Positions 1-7,572 are shown, numbered from the stretch's first letter. The stretch is 8,620 bases of DNA from an uncultured Bacteroidales bacterium (GCA_937902805.1 CALEMB010000070.1:1-8620), one strand, 5' to 3'. A program made the numbers and translations. The notes: generated by a model from the sequence alone, not told the origin.

Positions 1-3000
1 GGGTGCGCAGCGGTTGAAGGCATGTGCTGTCAGCCAGACAGTGTCATTCACCTGGTTAAGGACATAAACCTTGCAGCACTTGGCCTTGGCACCGAAAGGC
101 TCGATGATCCAGTCGGGAGCGCCTACGCATTGCCATGTGACGGTGTCCCAGCGACAGAGCGGGTTGGTATCCCAGAGGTTGAAGTCGTAGGTGTTAATTT
201 GGAACTCGGTGGCGGTGACGACCCAGTGGGGAGCAGTGTTGCCGAGGTCCATGGGATAGATGGGCGTGGGATGGGGTGTGTATTCCATTTCGACGCTCAT
301 GGTGACGATGCTGTCGCATTCGGCCTGGTTGAGGTAGGTCCTGTGATAGACACCCGTCATGGTATAGTGGTCACCAGCATGGTCGGTGTAGGTGATTTCG
401 TGTCCTTTCGGATCCCAGAAATAATCGTCACAGGCCTCATCTTCGGAGACGACGAAGGAGTACTCGTCGTGGTTGTTGATGGTGAGGTGGAGCGTGGCTT
501 CACTCTCACAGCCGTGGACGTTGGTGTAGTGATGGGTGTAGACGGTGCTTTCGGTGAAGGTCCTGTCAACGTTGTAGTTGTCGTTGAGCCAGCGGTAGCT
601 GTCACAACTGGAGACGACGACATCGTCATGGTAGTTGGGCCTGAGCTCAAGGTTGAGGACGAGGGTGCTGTCGCAAATGCCGGGGAAGTGAAGTGTGTCG
701 CGGTAGACACCGGTCTCGTAGTAGGTGACACCGTTGGAGGGCCAAGTGTATTCGGTGCCGCAGATGGAGACATTGTAGCTCTTGGAGTTGTATTCGGACT
801 CATCGACATGGATGATGACGATACTGTCGCAATGGTTGACGGTCTCATAGGGGAAGGAGTAAGGCTCTGGGCTAGGCTGGAGATAAGTGCCTGCATAATA
901 GAATCCAGGACCGCCTTGGCAGGTCGACTCCCATGTCTCGAACTCGTAGACGGGGTCTTGACTGAGGTTGAGCCTGATGGTGCTGTCGCAGTCGTGGACG
1001 GATTGGAGGGTGTGGAAGTAGACACCAGGGGTGGTGATGTCTTGGTCGTAGAACTGGTAAGTGTCGTTCTGGCAGAAGTGGTCGCTGATGCTGGTCTCGT
1101 AAGTCTGCCAGTTGTCGAGGTGGAGGTGGACGACGCTGTCGCAGCCGTATTGGGTGTACAAGGTGTGGTCATACACGCCAGGGGTATGGATGTCCTCTCC
1201 GAAGTAGGAGTAGGTGTCGTTCTCGCAGATGGTCTGGTAGATGTCGTGCTCTACATTGGGGTGGACATGTAAGGTGACGCTGACATTGACGTCGGTAAAG
1301 CCGTCGCTAACGTGGCAGGTATAAGTGGTGTTACCGAGTCCAGGGGTGGCGATGGGATTCTGTGAGGTGGTGCTGTTGAGTGAGCCTGCGGGCGACCACT
1401 GGAAGGTATAGTTCTCGGGTGCGCCGCCAGAAGGTATGGCATGGAGTGTGGTGGACTCGCCTTCGCAGAGGTCGGTCTGGTCGGCGGTGGCCATGGCAAG
1501 GAGGCTGGAACCTTCAATGCTGACGATGACTTGCGCAGTGCTGGTGCAGTTGCCTTGCGGGTTGGTGATGGTGACGGTATAGGTCTGCGACTCCTGCAGG
1601 GCGACGGTTTGGGTGGTCTGCGCGTTGGGGTTGACCACCATGTTGGCAGGCTCCCAGTGGAAGTTGAAGGTACCTTGCGTGCCAGGGTTGGCGGTCAGTG
1701 TGGTGCTGGCACCGTAGAGAATGGTAGACGGCGTTGCCGAGGCGGAGGCCACGGGCATGGCATTCACGGTGACGGTCTGCGTAACTTGGTCGGTGCAATG
1801 TCCGTTGCCTGTCGATACGGTCAAAGTCACTTGGTAGGTGCCGGCATTGGCGTAAGTGTGGTTGGGGTTTTGTCCTGTTCCCGTCTGTCCATCGCCAAAG
1901 TTCCACTGGTAGCTGCCGATGTTTTGGCCGCTAGGGCTGGTGGTGGAAGTGCTGGTGAATTGTGTGGCTTGCCCAACGCAAACGTTGGTGGCAGTGAAGC
2001 TGGCATGAGGTTGAGCATACACCACGACGGCCTCAGTGGTAGCACTATTGCTCTGGTTGCCCACGGTGATGGTGCAAGTGTAGGTGCCTGCCATGGCCAA
2101 GGTGCAGTTGGGGCGCGAGGGATTTTGCAGGTTAGAGGTGAAACCTCCAGGACCAGTCCAACTATACGAGGCACCCGCTTGACCGTTGGCAACCAGGTTG
2201 ATGGTTTCGCCCACGCAGTAAGGACCGCCGCCATCCACCAAAGGAGGCAAGATGCTGCAGTCGGTGCTGCCAGATCCAGTGTTCGAGAAAGAGATGTTAC
2301 AAGCAGAGTTGGAGTAGTTTGTAATCAGAAGGATGTAGTATTGTCCAGGTTGTGCATTGTTGATATGACAGTTTTCCGTGGCGGAGGCGCTATAACTACA
2401 GTCCACAATGTTGCTGCATGCCAACTGGCTGCATGCGGTTTCGATGTCGCTGAAAGGACCCCAGCAGTCGAAGTCGATGTCAACCTGAGGGCTGCTTTGC
2501 ATGTGGATGTTCAAACTGCCTGGCTCGGATATACGCATGAAATAGAAAGCGGGGTTGGGCGCAGTGTAAAGACAACTTGAGGATTGTCCAGGTGTGCCAG
2601 AGCACATATAGGGTTCGGAACAAGAGGCGTTGTATACTGTGCCACAGGGCGAGCCCGAGTTGGTGCCTGCAGGGAAGTCATACGCTCCATTGTCGGTACA
2701 GAACGGGAAGGCACCATCGCAGGTGGCATTCTCATCACGGTTTTGCCAAAGAGGGATGAAGTCCGCATAAATGATGTCATAGATGTTGTCTTCCAACTGT
2801 TGGCGCCACGATACAAACGAAGCACCACGCCCTTCCTTGTCGAGGTTGGTAAAAGCTACCCAATGGTCGTAGCAGCTTTCGAGGAAGGTCTCAAAGTCGG
2901 GTGACTCGCCAGTCTCGTCACAAGTGTAGTCGGCAGGGACGTAGATGTCGAACCTGTCCTCAGTAGCGTTGTAGAGGTAGGAAAAGACCTCGTTTTCCTG

Positions 3001-3156
3001 GATGGAATGGAGAAATACCACTCTTTCTTCGAGGGTTCGAAGAGTGTGGATGTTGAATTCCCCGACCTTGGTGAGACGAGGCTGCTGAGCCGTCATGCAC
3101 AAAGGCATGGCAAGGAGTAGCATGGCTGACAATGCGAATTTCATCCTGTTTTTCAT
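1..3156 (-). CDS. T9SS-type secreted multidomain PKD/Ig-like surface protein (paralogue A), 3' end beyond window
   Basis: One reading frame runs without a stop from the ATG at 3156 to the window edge, giving 1052 codons. It starts with a signal peptide (MKNRMKFALSAMLLL..., cut near residues 23-24, MTA-QQ). Approximate domains: N-terminal region 25-149; Cys-rich beta-sandwich region 150-306 (PFCTDN..YDFPA, then DFDCWGPF and GQYYILLITNYSN); Ig-like 307-379; one PKD domain 380-468 with its NFGDG motif; Ig-like 469-548 and 549-632; six Cys-Asp-Ser repeats 634-957; and a conserved module 958-1052 (CRWDT, GAPDWI). Aligned with the neighbour B, only about 100 residues are missing, and these should include a T9SS sorting domain. 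It begins 35 bp after the stop of B with no visible promoter between, so it is probably the second gene of an operon. Secretion to the cell surface or outside is inferred from B. An adhesin-like role is a guess from PKD/Ig architecture; no enzyme motif was seen. Confidence 0.9.
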   Translation of the reverse strand, partial: MKNRMKFALSAMLLLAMPLCMTAQQPRLTKVGEFNIHTLRTLEERVVFLHSIQENEVFSYLYNATEDRFDIYVPADYTCDETGESPDFETFLESCYDHWVAFTNLDKEGRGASFVSWRQQLEDNIYDIIYADFIPLWQNRDENATCDGAFPFCTDNGAYDFPAGTNSGSPCGTVYNASCSEPYMCSGTPGQSSSCLYTAPNPAFYFMRISEPGSLNIHMQSSPQVDIDFDCWGPFSDIETACSQLACSNIVDCSYSASATENCHINNAQPGQYYILLITNYSNSACNISFSNTGSGSTDCSILPPLVDGGGPYCVGETINLVANGQAGASYSWTGPGGFTSNLQNPSRPNCTLAMAGTYTCTITVGNQSNSATTEAVVVYAQPHASFTATNVCVGQATQFTSTSTTSPSGQNIGSYQWNFGDGQTGTGQNPNHTYANAGTYQVTLTVSTGNGHCTDQVTQTVTVNAMPVASASATPSTILYGASTTLTANPGTQGTFNFHWEPANMVVNPNAQTTQTVALQESQTYTVTITNPQGNCTSTAQVIVSIEGSSLLAMATADQTDLCEGESTTLHAIPSGGAPENYTFQWSPAGSLNSTTSQNPIATPGLGNTTYTCHVSDGFTDVNVSVTLHVHPNVEHDIYQTICENDTYSYFGEDIHTPGVYDHTLYTQYGCDSVVHLHLDNWQTYETSISDHFCQNDTYQFYDQDITTPGVYFHTLQSVHDCDSTIRLNLSQDPVYEFETWESTCQGGPGFYYAGTYLQPSPEPYSFPYETVNHCDSIVIIHVDESEYNSKSYNVSICGTEYTWPSNGVTYYETGVYRDTLHFPGICDSTLVLNLELRPNYHDDVVVSSCDSYRWLNDNYNVDRTFTESTVYTHHYTNVHGCESEATLHLTINNHDEYSFVVSEDEACDDYFWDPKGHEITYTDHAGDHYTMTGVYHRTYLNQAECDSIVTMSVEMEYTPHPTPIYPMDLGNTAPHWVVTATEFQINTYDFNLWDTNPLCRWDTVTWQCVGAPDWIIEPFGAKAKCCKVYVLNQVNDTVWLTAHAFNRCAP
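286..1257 (-). repeat. Six protein repeats of about 52 residues, each ending in a Cys-Asp-Ser type motif (within A)
   Basis: The motif cysteines lie near residues 672, 723, 776, 828, 883 and 947 of A, so spacing is 51, 53, 52, 55 and 64. Each unit has an earlier Cys roughly 30-35 residues before the motif, a G-x-Y turn, and then CDS followed by alternating hydrophobic residues (such as GCDSVVHLHL, CDSTIRLNL, CDSTLVLNLEL). The fifth copy has CES instead of CDS. Units are clearly diverged from each other, so they are not a recent expansion. Repeats of this kind are common in large T9SS-secreted Bacteroidales proteins. A paired-Cys disulfide is possible but inferred. Confidence 0.82.
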
Positions 3157-3191
3157 GTGATATATAGTTTTTTGTTGAGTCAAATGCGTTA

Positions 3192-6100
3192 TTAGTGTTG
3201 AATCACAACCTTCTTCGCCACAGTGCCTTCCTTTCCGGTGACGACGAAATGATACATGCCGCTGGCACAGCGACTCATGTCGTAGGTGATGGAGCCTGTG
3301 CCGTTGCCGCTGTAAGTATCGAAGCCGTCGATGAGGTTGCCAAGCATGTCGTACACCTTGACGTTGACCTTGCCCGTCAGCTGCTCGAAGTTAAGGGTCA
3401 TTTGTCCGTTGTTGGGATTCGGCACAACGGAGAAGTCGGCTGTGGAATGCTCGTTTACGTCGTAGAAGGAACACACCAGCCAGTATTTCTGCATGACGCC
3501 GCTATCGGGCGAGCAACGGTTATAGGCGTAGGCCTTCAACCAAACGGTGTCGGCAACAGCTTCATTGCTGAGCACATATAACTTGCAGTATTGGGATCTG
3601 TCGCCGTAAGGTTCGACAATCCAATCGGGAGCGCCATCGCAGGTCCAGAGGGTAGTGTCCCATCTGCAGAGGGGGTTGGTGTCCCACAAGTGGAAGTCGT
3701 AAGTGTTGATTTGGTATTCCGTGGCGGTAATGACCCAGTGGGGGGCAGGGTTCGCTTCATCCACTGGATAGATGGGCGTGGGATGTGGCGTGTATTCGAA
3801 ACGCACGTTCATCGTGACGATACTGTCGCAGTCCGCAATGTTTTTGTAGGTTCTTTGATAGGTGCCCGACTGCGTGTAGGTCAAGTCTGGATGGTCGGTT
3901 TGTATGATTTCATGTCCGCGAGGATCCCAATAGTATTCATCACAGTTCTCATCGTCGCTGACGGTGAAACTGCTCTCGTCGTGGTCGTTGATGCCGAGGA
4001 AGAGCGTCACGATGCTGTCGCAGCCGTGTTGCGTTTCAAGGGTGTGGCGGTACGTGCCTTCGGTGTTTAGTTGTTGCCCGAAGAAGTCGTATGAGGTGCC
4101 TTCGCAGATGGTCTGGTGCATCTCCGAGGCCTTATTGGGATGCACCGTGATGCTCACGCTGACATCAGCGTCAACGATGCCATCGGTGACATGACAGGTG
4201 TAAGTGGTGGTGCCCACGGCAGGCGAGGCTACGGGGTTTTGCGCGGTGGCACTGCTAAGTGTGTTGGCAGGCGACCAGGTGAAGGAGTAGTTACCTGTGC
4301 CTGACAAGGGAATGGCGTGCAGTGTGGTGTTGCTGCCTTCGCAAAGCTCATATTGATCGGCAGTGGCGGTGGCTGTCATGTCAGAACCGTCCATGCTGAC
4401 GGCGACGATGGCTGTATTCGTGCAGCCGCCTTGGACGTTGGTGACGGTGACGGTGTAGATTTGTGTCTCTGTCAGAGGGACGGTCTGGGTGGTTTGGCTG
4501 TCGGGGTCAGTCACCATGTTGGCGGGTTCCCAATGGTAGGTGAAAGTGCCTTCCGCACCTGGGTTGACGGTGATGGTCGAGTTTTCGGCATACTGCACCG
4601 AAGCGGGGTTGGCGGTGGCCACGGGGTTTGGCATGGCATACACCGTGACGGTTTGGGTGGCCTCGTCGGTGCAGGTGCCTCCGCTGCCTTCAGCGGTGAG
4701 GGTCACTTGATAGGTGCCCGCTTGCTCGTAGGTGTGGTTCGTGGTTTCTCCCGTGCTGGTTTCACCATCACCGAAGTCCCACTGGTAGCCAGTGATTTGC
4801 TCGCCTGTGGATGTGCTGGTGAAATGCGTGGTTTCGCCTTGGCATACGGTGGTGGCGGTGAAGTTGGCCACAGGGGGAGGGACCACCGTGACGGTTTGAC
4901 TGACGGAGCCTTGGCAGCCGTTGGAGGTCGATACCGTATGTGACACGCGGTATTCGCCAGGTTCGGCGTATGTATGGCTCACGGTTTCTCCCGTGCCTGT
5001 CTGTCCGTCACCGAAGTTCCATTGGTAGGAGGCAAAATGCTGTCCTGTGACGGTGGCAGTGCTGTGGAACTCGGTCGGGTTGCCAACACACACTGTATTG
5101 GCCTCAAAGCTGGCTGTCGGCAGGGAAAGGACAATGACGGAGGTGGTGGCACTGCTCGTCTCGCCAGAGAGGGTGATGGTGCAGGTGTAGGTGCCCGCCA
5201 TGTCTTGGTTACAGTTGGGGATATCGATGTTCTGTTGCGTCGAGGTGAAGCCGTTGGGTCCCGACCAACTATAGGTGGCACCCGTTTGTCCCGCTGCAGT
5301 CAGATGGATGGTCTCACCGATGCAGTAGGGACCATCGTTGTTGACCAAAGGAGGCAGGATGCTACAGTCGGTCTCGCCATCGCCGTCGTATTTTTGGAAC
5401 GTGATATAGCCATCGGTGTTGCTGTAGTTGGTGATAAGAAGGATGTAGTATTGTCCCACTTGTCCATTCACGACGTGAGCATATTCGTAATGGCGGGCAT
5501 CGAAGCTGCAGTCATGCAGGTTGCCGGAGGGATAGAAGTTGGCATTTGTCGTGTTGTTGGGGCAGCTGGTGCAATCCGCAGTCAACATGCCCGCTTCTCC
5601 CGCTTCTGTCGGGCAAGGCTCTGTCTCGTTGTTGAAAGGTCCCCAAAGGGCGAAGTCGACGTCGAAGGAAGCCTCGATTTTGATGGTGATGTTGCCTGCG
5701 ACGCCAATTCTCATGTAGTACCAGAAAGAGTGCTTGTTGGTGGGAGAGGAGCCTAAGCATCCGTAGTTGGGTCCCGACCATGAATAACCACTGTTGAGGG
5801 CGGGGAAGTCGTAGATGTTGCTGGTGCAGAAAGGCTCGGCATCCATGCAGTGATTGGCACGGTCAAGGTGGTCGGAAATCAGGAAGTTGTAATATTCAGG
5901 GCTGATGTTGCGTGCCCATGACTTGTAGATTTCAGCGAACTCGTCCTTGGGCAGCGAAGAAACTTCTTGGTATTCTTCCCTAAGCGTCATCATGAGGTAA
6001 TCGAATTCTGCATAAATCGGCATGTCGGCATTGAAGCTGTTGGGCCTGATGAACAGCTCGCCGGGGTTATGGGTCGGGTTGCATATCCAGACATCGCTTG

Positions 6101-6320
6101 TGGCAAGTGCCGAAGCCAGCTGAACGCGTTCCTCCACGTTTTCGATTTCAAAAACATTGAAAAGGAATCCGTTTTCATAGTCCCTGATTTGGACGGTTTG
6201 TGTTGTGGTTGCGACACCCTCGTTGGCATCTTGCCTGTCAGGGGATTGTGCAAACTGTTTTGTCGGTACGGCCAATGAAATCAAGATGGCCAACAGAGTG
6301 ATTTTCGTGACTTTATTCAT
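3192..6320 (-). CDS. T9SS-secreted multidomain PKD/Ig-like surface protein (paralogue B), type A sorting domain
   Basis: A complete protein of 1042 residues. I chose the ATG at 6320 because it is followed at once by a good signal peptide (MNKVTKITLLAILISLAVP, cut near QFA-Q). The in-frame ATG at 6383 would bury that peptide behind 21 residues and lies in a leader hairpin. Approximate domains: N-terminal region 26-155; Cys-rich beta-sandwich region 157-322 (FCTSNIYDFPA, YGCLGS, FWYYMRI, DFALWGPF, GQYYILLITNYSN); Ig-like 325-398; PKD 400-482 (NFGDG) and 483-565 (DFGDG); Ig-like 566-645 and 646-730; two Cys-Asp-Ser repeats 731-840 (Cys near 767 and 831); conserved module 842-938; and a type A T9SS sorting domain about 960-1042 (VVPNPNNGQMTLNF, VYDMLGNLI, GMYHFVV, ending KKVVIQH). 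The sorting domain is expected to send it across the outer membrane to be anchored or released. It is first in an operon with A. Ligand and function are unknown; adhesion or matrix roles are inferred from architecture. Confidence 0.95.
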   Translation of the reverse strand: MNKVTKITLLAILISLAVPTKQFAQSPDRQDANEGVATTTQTVQIRDYENGFLFNVFEIENVEERVQLASALATSDVWICNPTHNPGELFIRPNSFNADMPIYAEFDYLMMTLREEYQEVSSLPKDEFAEIYKSWARNISPEYYNFLISDHLDRANHCMDAEPFCTSNIYDFPALNSGYSWSGPNYGCLGSSPTNKHSFWYYMRIGVAGNITIKIEASFDVDFALWGPFNNETEPCPTEAGEAGMLTADCTSCPNNTTNANFYPSGNLHDCSFDARHYEYAHVVNGQVGQYYILLITNYSNTDGYITFQKYDGDGETDCSILPPLVNNDGPYCIGETIHLTAAGQTGATYSWSGPNGFTSTQQNIDIPNCNQDMAGTYTCTITLSGETSSATTSVIVLSLPTASFEANTVCVGNPTEFHSTATVTGQHFASYQWNFGDGQTGTGETVSHTYAEPGEYRVSHTVSTSNGCQGSVSQTVTVVPPPVANFTATTVCQGETTHFTSTSTGEQITGYQWDFGDGETSTGETTNHTYEQAGTYQVTLTAEGSGGTCTDEATQTVTVYAMPNPVATANPASVQYAENSTITVNPGAEGTFTYHWEPANMVTDPDSQTTQTVPLTETQIYTVTVTNVQGGCTNTAIVAVSMDGSDMTATATADQYELCEGSNTTLHAIPLSGTGNYSFTWSPANTLSSATAQNPVASPAVGTTTYTCHVTDGIVDADVSVSITVHPNKASEMHQTICEGTSYDFFGQQLNTEGTYRHTLETQHGCDSIVTLFLGINDHDESSFTVSDDENCDEYYWDPRGHEIIQTDHPDLTYTQSGTYQRTYKNIADCDSIVTMNVRFEYTPHPTPIYPVDEANPAPHWVITATEYQINTYDFHLWDTNPLCRWDTTLWTCDGAPDWIVEPYGDRSQYCKLYVLSNEAVADTVWLKAYAYNRCSPDSGVMQKYWLVCSFYDVNEHSTADFSVVPNPNNGQMTLNFEQLTGKVNVKVYDMLGNLIDGFDTYSGNGTGSITYDMSRCASGMYHFVVTGKEGTVAKKVVIQH
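4626..5123 (-). repeat. Tandem pair of PKD domains within B
   Basis: Two adjacent copies of about 83 residues. Copy 1 (residues 400-482) has ASYQWNFGDGQTGTG, then HTY and GEYRVSHTV. Copy 2 (483-565) has GYQWDFGDGETSTG, then HTY and GTYQVTLT. Both carry the W(N/D)FGDG core that marks the PKD fold and a conserved early Cys (VCVG, VCQG). The paralogue A has a single copy in the same place. Confidence 0.88.
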
Positions 6321-6364
6321 CTTTGTTGATTTGTAATTATTATCGTTTGTTAATTGTGGTTGTG

Positions 6365-6382
6365 TGTTCCTGCCGAGGAACA
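6365..6382 (-). promoter_or_regulatory. Perfect 7-bp hairpin in the 5' leader of the B-A operon
   Basis: TGTTCCT and AGGAACA pair perfectly around a four-base loop (CGGC as RNA), 45 bases upstream of the chosen start of B and about 27 bases downstream of its -7 box. A stem this strong near the 5' end of an mRNA could protect the transcript or affect translation; that role is inferred. The unused ATG at 6383-6381 sits partly in the stem. Confidence 0.5.
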
Positions 6383-6408
6383 TTATTCATGTATAATAAA
6401 AAAGCGTG

Positions 6409-6416
6409 TAAAGATA
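6409..6416 (-). promoter_or_regulatory. Bacteroidota-type -7 box (TATCTTTA) for the B-A operon
   Basis: On the minus strand TATCTTTA matches the phylum consensus TAnnTTTG at all fixed bases but the last. A start site a few bases downstream would give a leader of about 80 bases before the ATG at 6320. No -33 TTTG is visible at the usual distance. The box lies inside the inverted repeat GTGTA-N4-TACAC at 6406-6419. Confidence 0.5.
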
Positions 6417-6475
6417 CACACTTTTTTTGAAATGATGGTTGTTTTTTCTGATAAAATGTTGATTTTTTGTATTGA

Positions 6476-6494
6476 AGCCTATTTTGATAGGGCT
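6476..6494 (-). terminator. Weak terminator-like hairpin after the lipoprotein gene
   Basis: Read on the minus strand, AGCCCTAT and ATAGGCT pair around CAAA with one bulged base, starting six bases after the lipoprotein stop. The core CCTAT/ATAGG at 6478-6491 is perfect. The sequence that follows is A-rich, not T-rich, so intrinsic termination would be inefficient and read-through into B is possible. Confidence 0.3.
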
Positions 6495-6499
6495 GCAAT

Positions 6500-7522
6500 T
6501 CATTCCCCACCGATGAACTTGAAGCCCCAATGAGGCCTCGCCACCAGCTCCGGTATCGTCTCTCCCGCCAGTCTCAGCTTGTGTTTTGCCGTCATCCTTG
6601 ACGAAAACACGCCCACGGCGCCTTCGATAAGCCCGTATTCGTCGTAGCCCATCTCGAAACCGGCTGCCGCATTGTTGATGTACTGGTATCGCCACAGTTC
6701 CTCACCGCATGCTGTGATGGTGGCCTCGATGGGGTAGTCTGAGATGTAACGTTTTAGGCCTTCCGTGGTGGTGTCGCCACCGATGAAGGCGGACAGTTGC
6801 TCGTAAAAGGTGTCGGGGCGGTACCTGAAGGCGTATGACCCATCGACCAGATGCGTCGACAGGTACTCCTCGTCAAAAGAGCCTACGCGCCACCTGAAAG
6901 TGCGGGGCACCGAGTCACCGTCGGGGGTGCGTTGTTCCTTGAAGGTGAACGCCAACTCGAACTCGTAGTAGGCTGCGTTGCGGGCAGGGTGAAACAAGAA
7001 CGGCCTTATGGTGCCGATGTATTCCTCTGAGAAGTTGACTGCCAGGCTCTGCACGTCGAAATCGGGACCGCCCACCAGGTCGGTAGTGGAGGTCAATTCG
7101 CCGCTGGGGAGTGCCACCTTGAGGCGGTAGCTGTATTTCCTTTTGCTGGTGTTCTGTCCAAGCCGTTCTGCGGTGTAATATAGCTTCTGGTCAGGATGAT
7201 AGAAAGTGCCAGGCTGCTTGTTGTGTATGGTGATGGTGTCGAGAATGATTTCGCGGATGCTGTCGCGGTTGAGGTATTCCACGAGGCGGACATCCAATTT
7301 GCCAGGATAGTTGCTCGAATCGGGGTTGGCAGCAGAGGTGTAGGCATCGCCCTGGGCATAAAATGTGCGCGTGATTTTGATGTAGTTGGTGTCGGCTCGG
7401 GCATCCAACAGTCCATAGACGACGGGCACCTCCTTGTAGTCGGCGTAAAGGTCTACGTCGGTGGAGCAGGCGCTGAATCCCATCACTGCGGCAAGGCAAA
7501 GCATTGGTATAATCTTTCTCAT
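6500..7522 (-). CDS. Outer-membrane lipoprotein of unknown function
   Basis: Complete, 340 residues, ATG at 7522. The N-terminus is a lipoprotein signal (MRKIIPMLCLAAVMGFSAC) with Cys19 as the lipidated residue in an FSAC lipobox. The first residues after it, STDVDL, are mildly acidic, weakly like the signals that send Bacteroidota lipoproteins to the cell surface. The mature protein opens with VPVVYGLLD, then a TNYIKITRTF strand, a region of alternating beta-like segments (YSYRLKVALPSG near 135-147), aromatic stretches, and an end with GAVGVFSS and HWGFKFIGGE. I see no catalytic motif or transmembrane helix. The layout of a short beta domain after the lipid Cys, a Y-x-L-x-V strand and a late G-x-F segment recalls uncharacterised Bacteroidota lipoproteins of the DUF4249 type, but this is a low-confidence impression. 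It has its own promoter box, and its stop is 179 bp before the start of B, so it may not share the B-A transcript. Confidence 0.92.
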   Translation of the reverse strand: MRKIIPMLCLAAVMGFSACSTDVDLYADYKEVPVVYGLLDARADTNYIKITRTFYAQGDAYTSAANPDSSNYPGKLDVRLVEYLNRDSIREIILDTITIHNKQPGTFYHPDQKLYYTAERLGQNTSKRKYSYRLKVALPSGELTSTTDLVGGPDFDVQSLAVNFSEEYIGTIRPFLFHPARNAAYYEFELAFTFKEQRTPDGDSVPRTFRWRVGSFDEEYLSTHLVDGSYAFRYRPDTFYEQLSAFIGGDTTTEGLKRYISDYPIEATITACGEELWRYQYINNAAAGFEMGYDEYGLIEGAVGVFSSRMTAKHKLRLAGETIPELVARPHWGFKFIGGE

Positions 7523-7572
7523 CTCTGGCAGGGTTTTATTTTCACTATGACTATAGTATTGTTTTCAAGTCG

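Noticed and set aside
286..1257. CRISPR-like or recent DNA-level repeat array in A
   Set aside because: The repeats are conserved as protein motifs in frame with strongly diverged DNA; there are no identical repeats with unique spacers.
22..1272. Long plus-strand open frame (416 codons) opposite A
   Set aside because: It is a shadow of A. The minus frame has a signal peptide, recognised domains and a paralogue; the plus product is Val/Gly/Asp-rich low-complexity sequence, as expected from the complement of C-ending Thr/Asp/Asn/Tyr codons.
1441..2580. Long plus-strand open frame (379 codons) opposite A
   Set aside because: Same cause: an antisense image of the Ig/PKD region with no family resemblance. 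The similar frames at 4317-4943 and 4974-5756 opposite B fail for the same reason.
3085..3156. Lipoprotein signal for A, because of a Cys at residue 20
   Set aside because: The residues before that Cys (AMPL) do not form a lipobox, and a normal cleavage site follows at MTA-QQ.
6321..6383. Upstream ATG at 6383 as the start of B
   Set aside because: It would place 21 hydrophilic residues before a good signal peptide and lies at the edge of a leader hairpin. The ATG at 6320 is preferred.
6387..6695. Minus-strand frame of 102 codons overlapping the end of the lipoprotein gene
   Set aside because: It is out of frame with the lipoprotein, covers the promoter of B, and its product is Arg/Gly-rich then Asn/Lys/Phe-rich with no domain.
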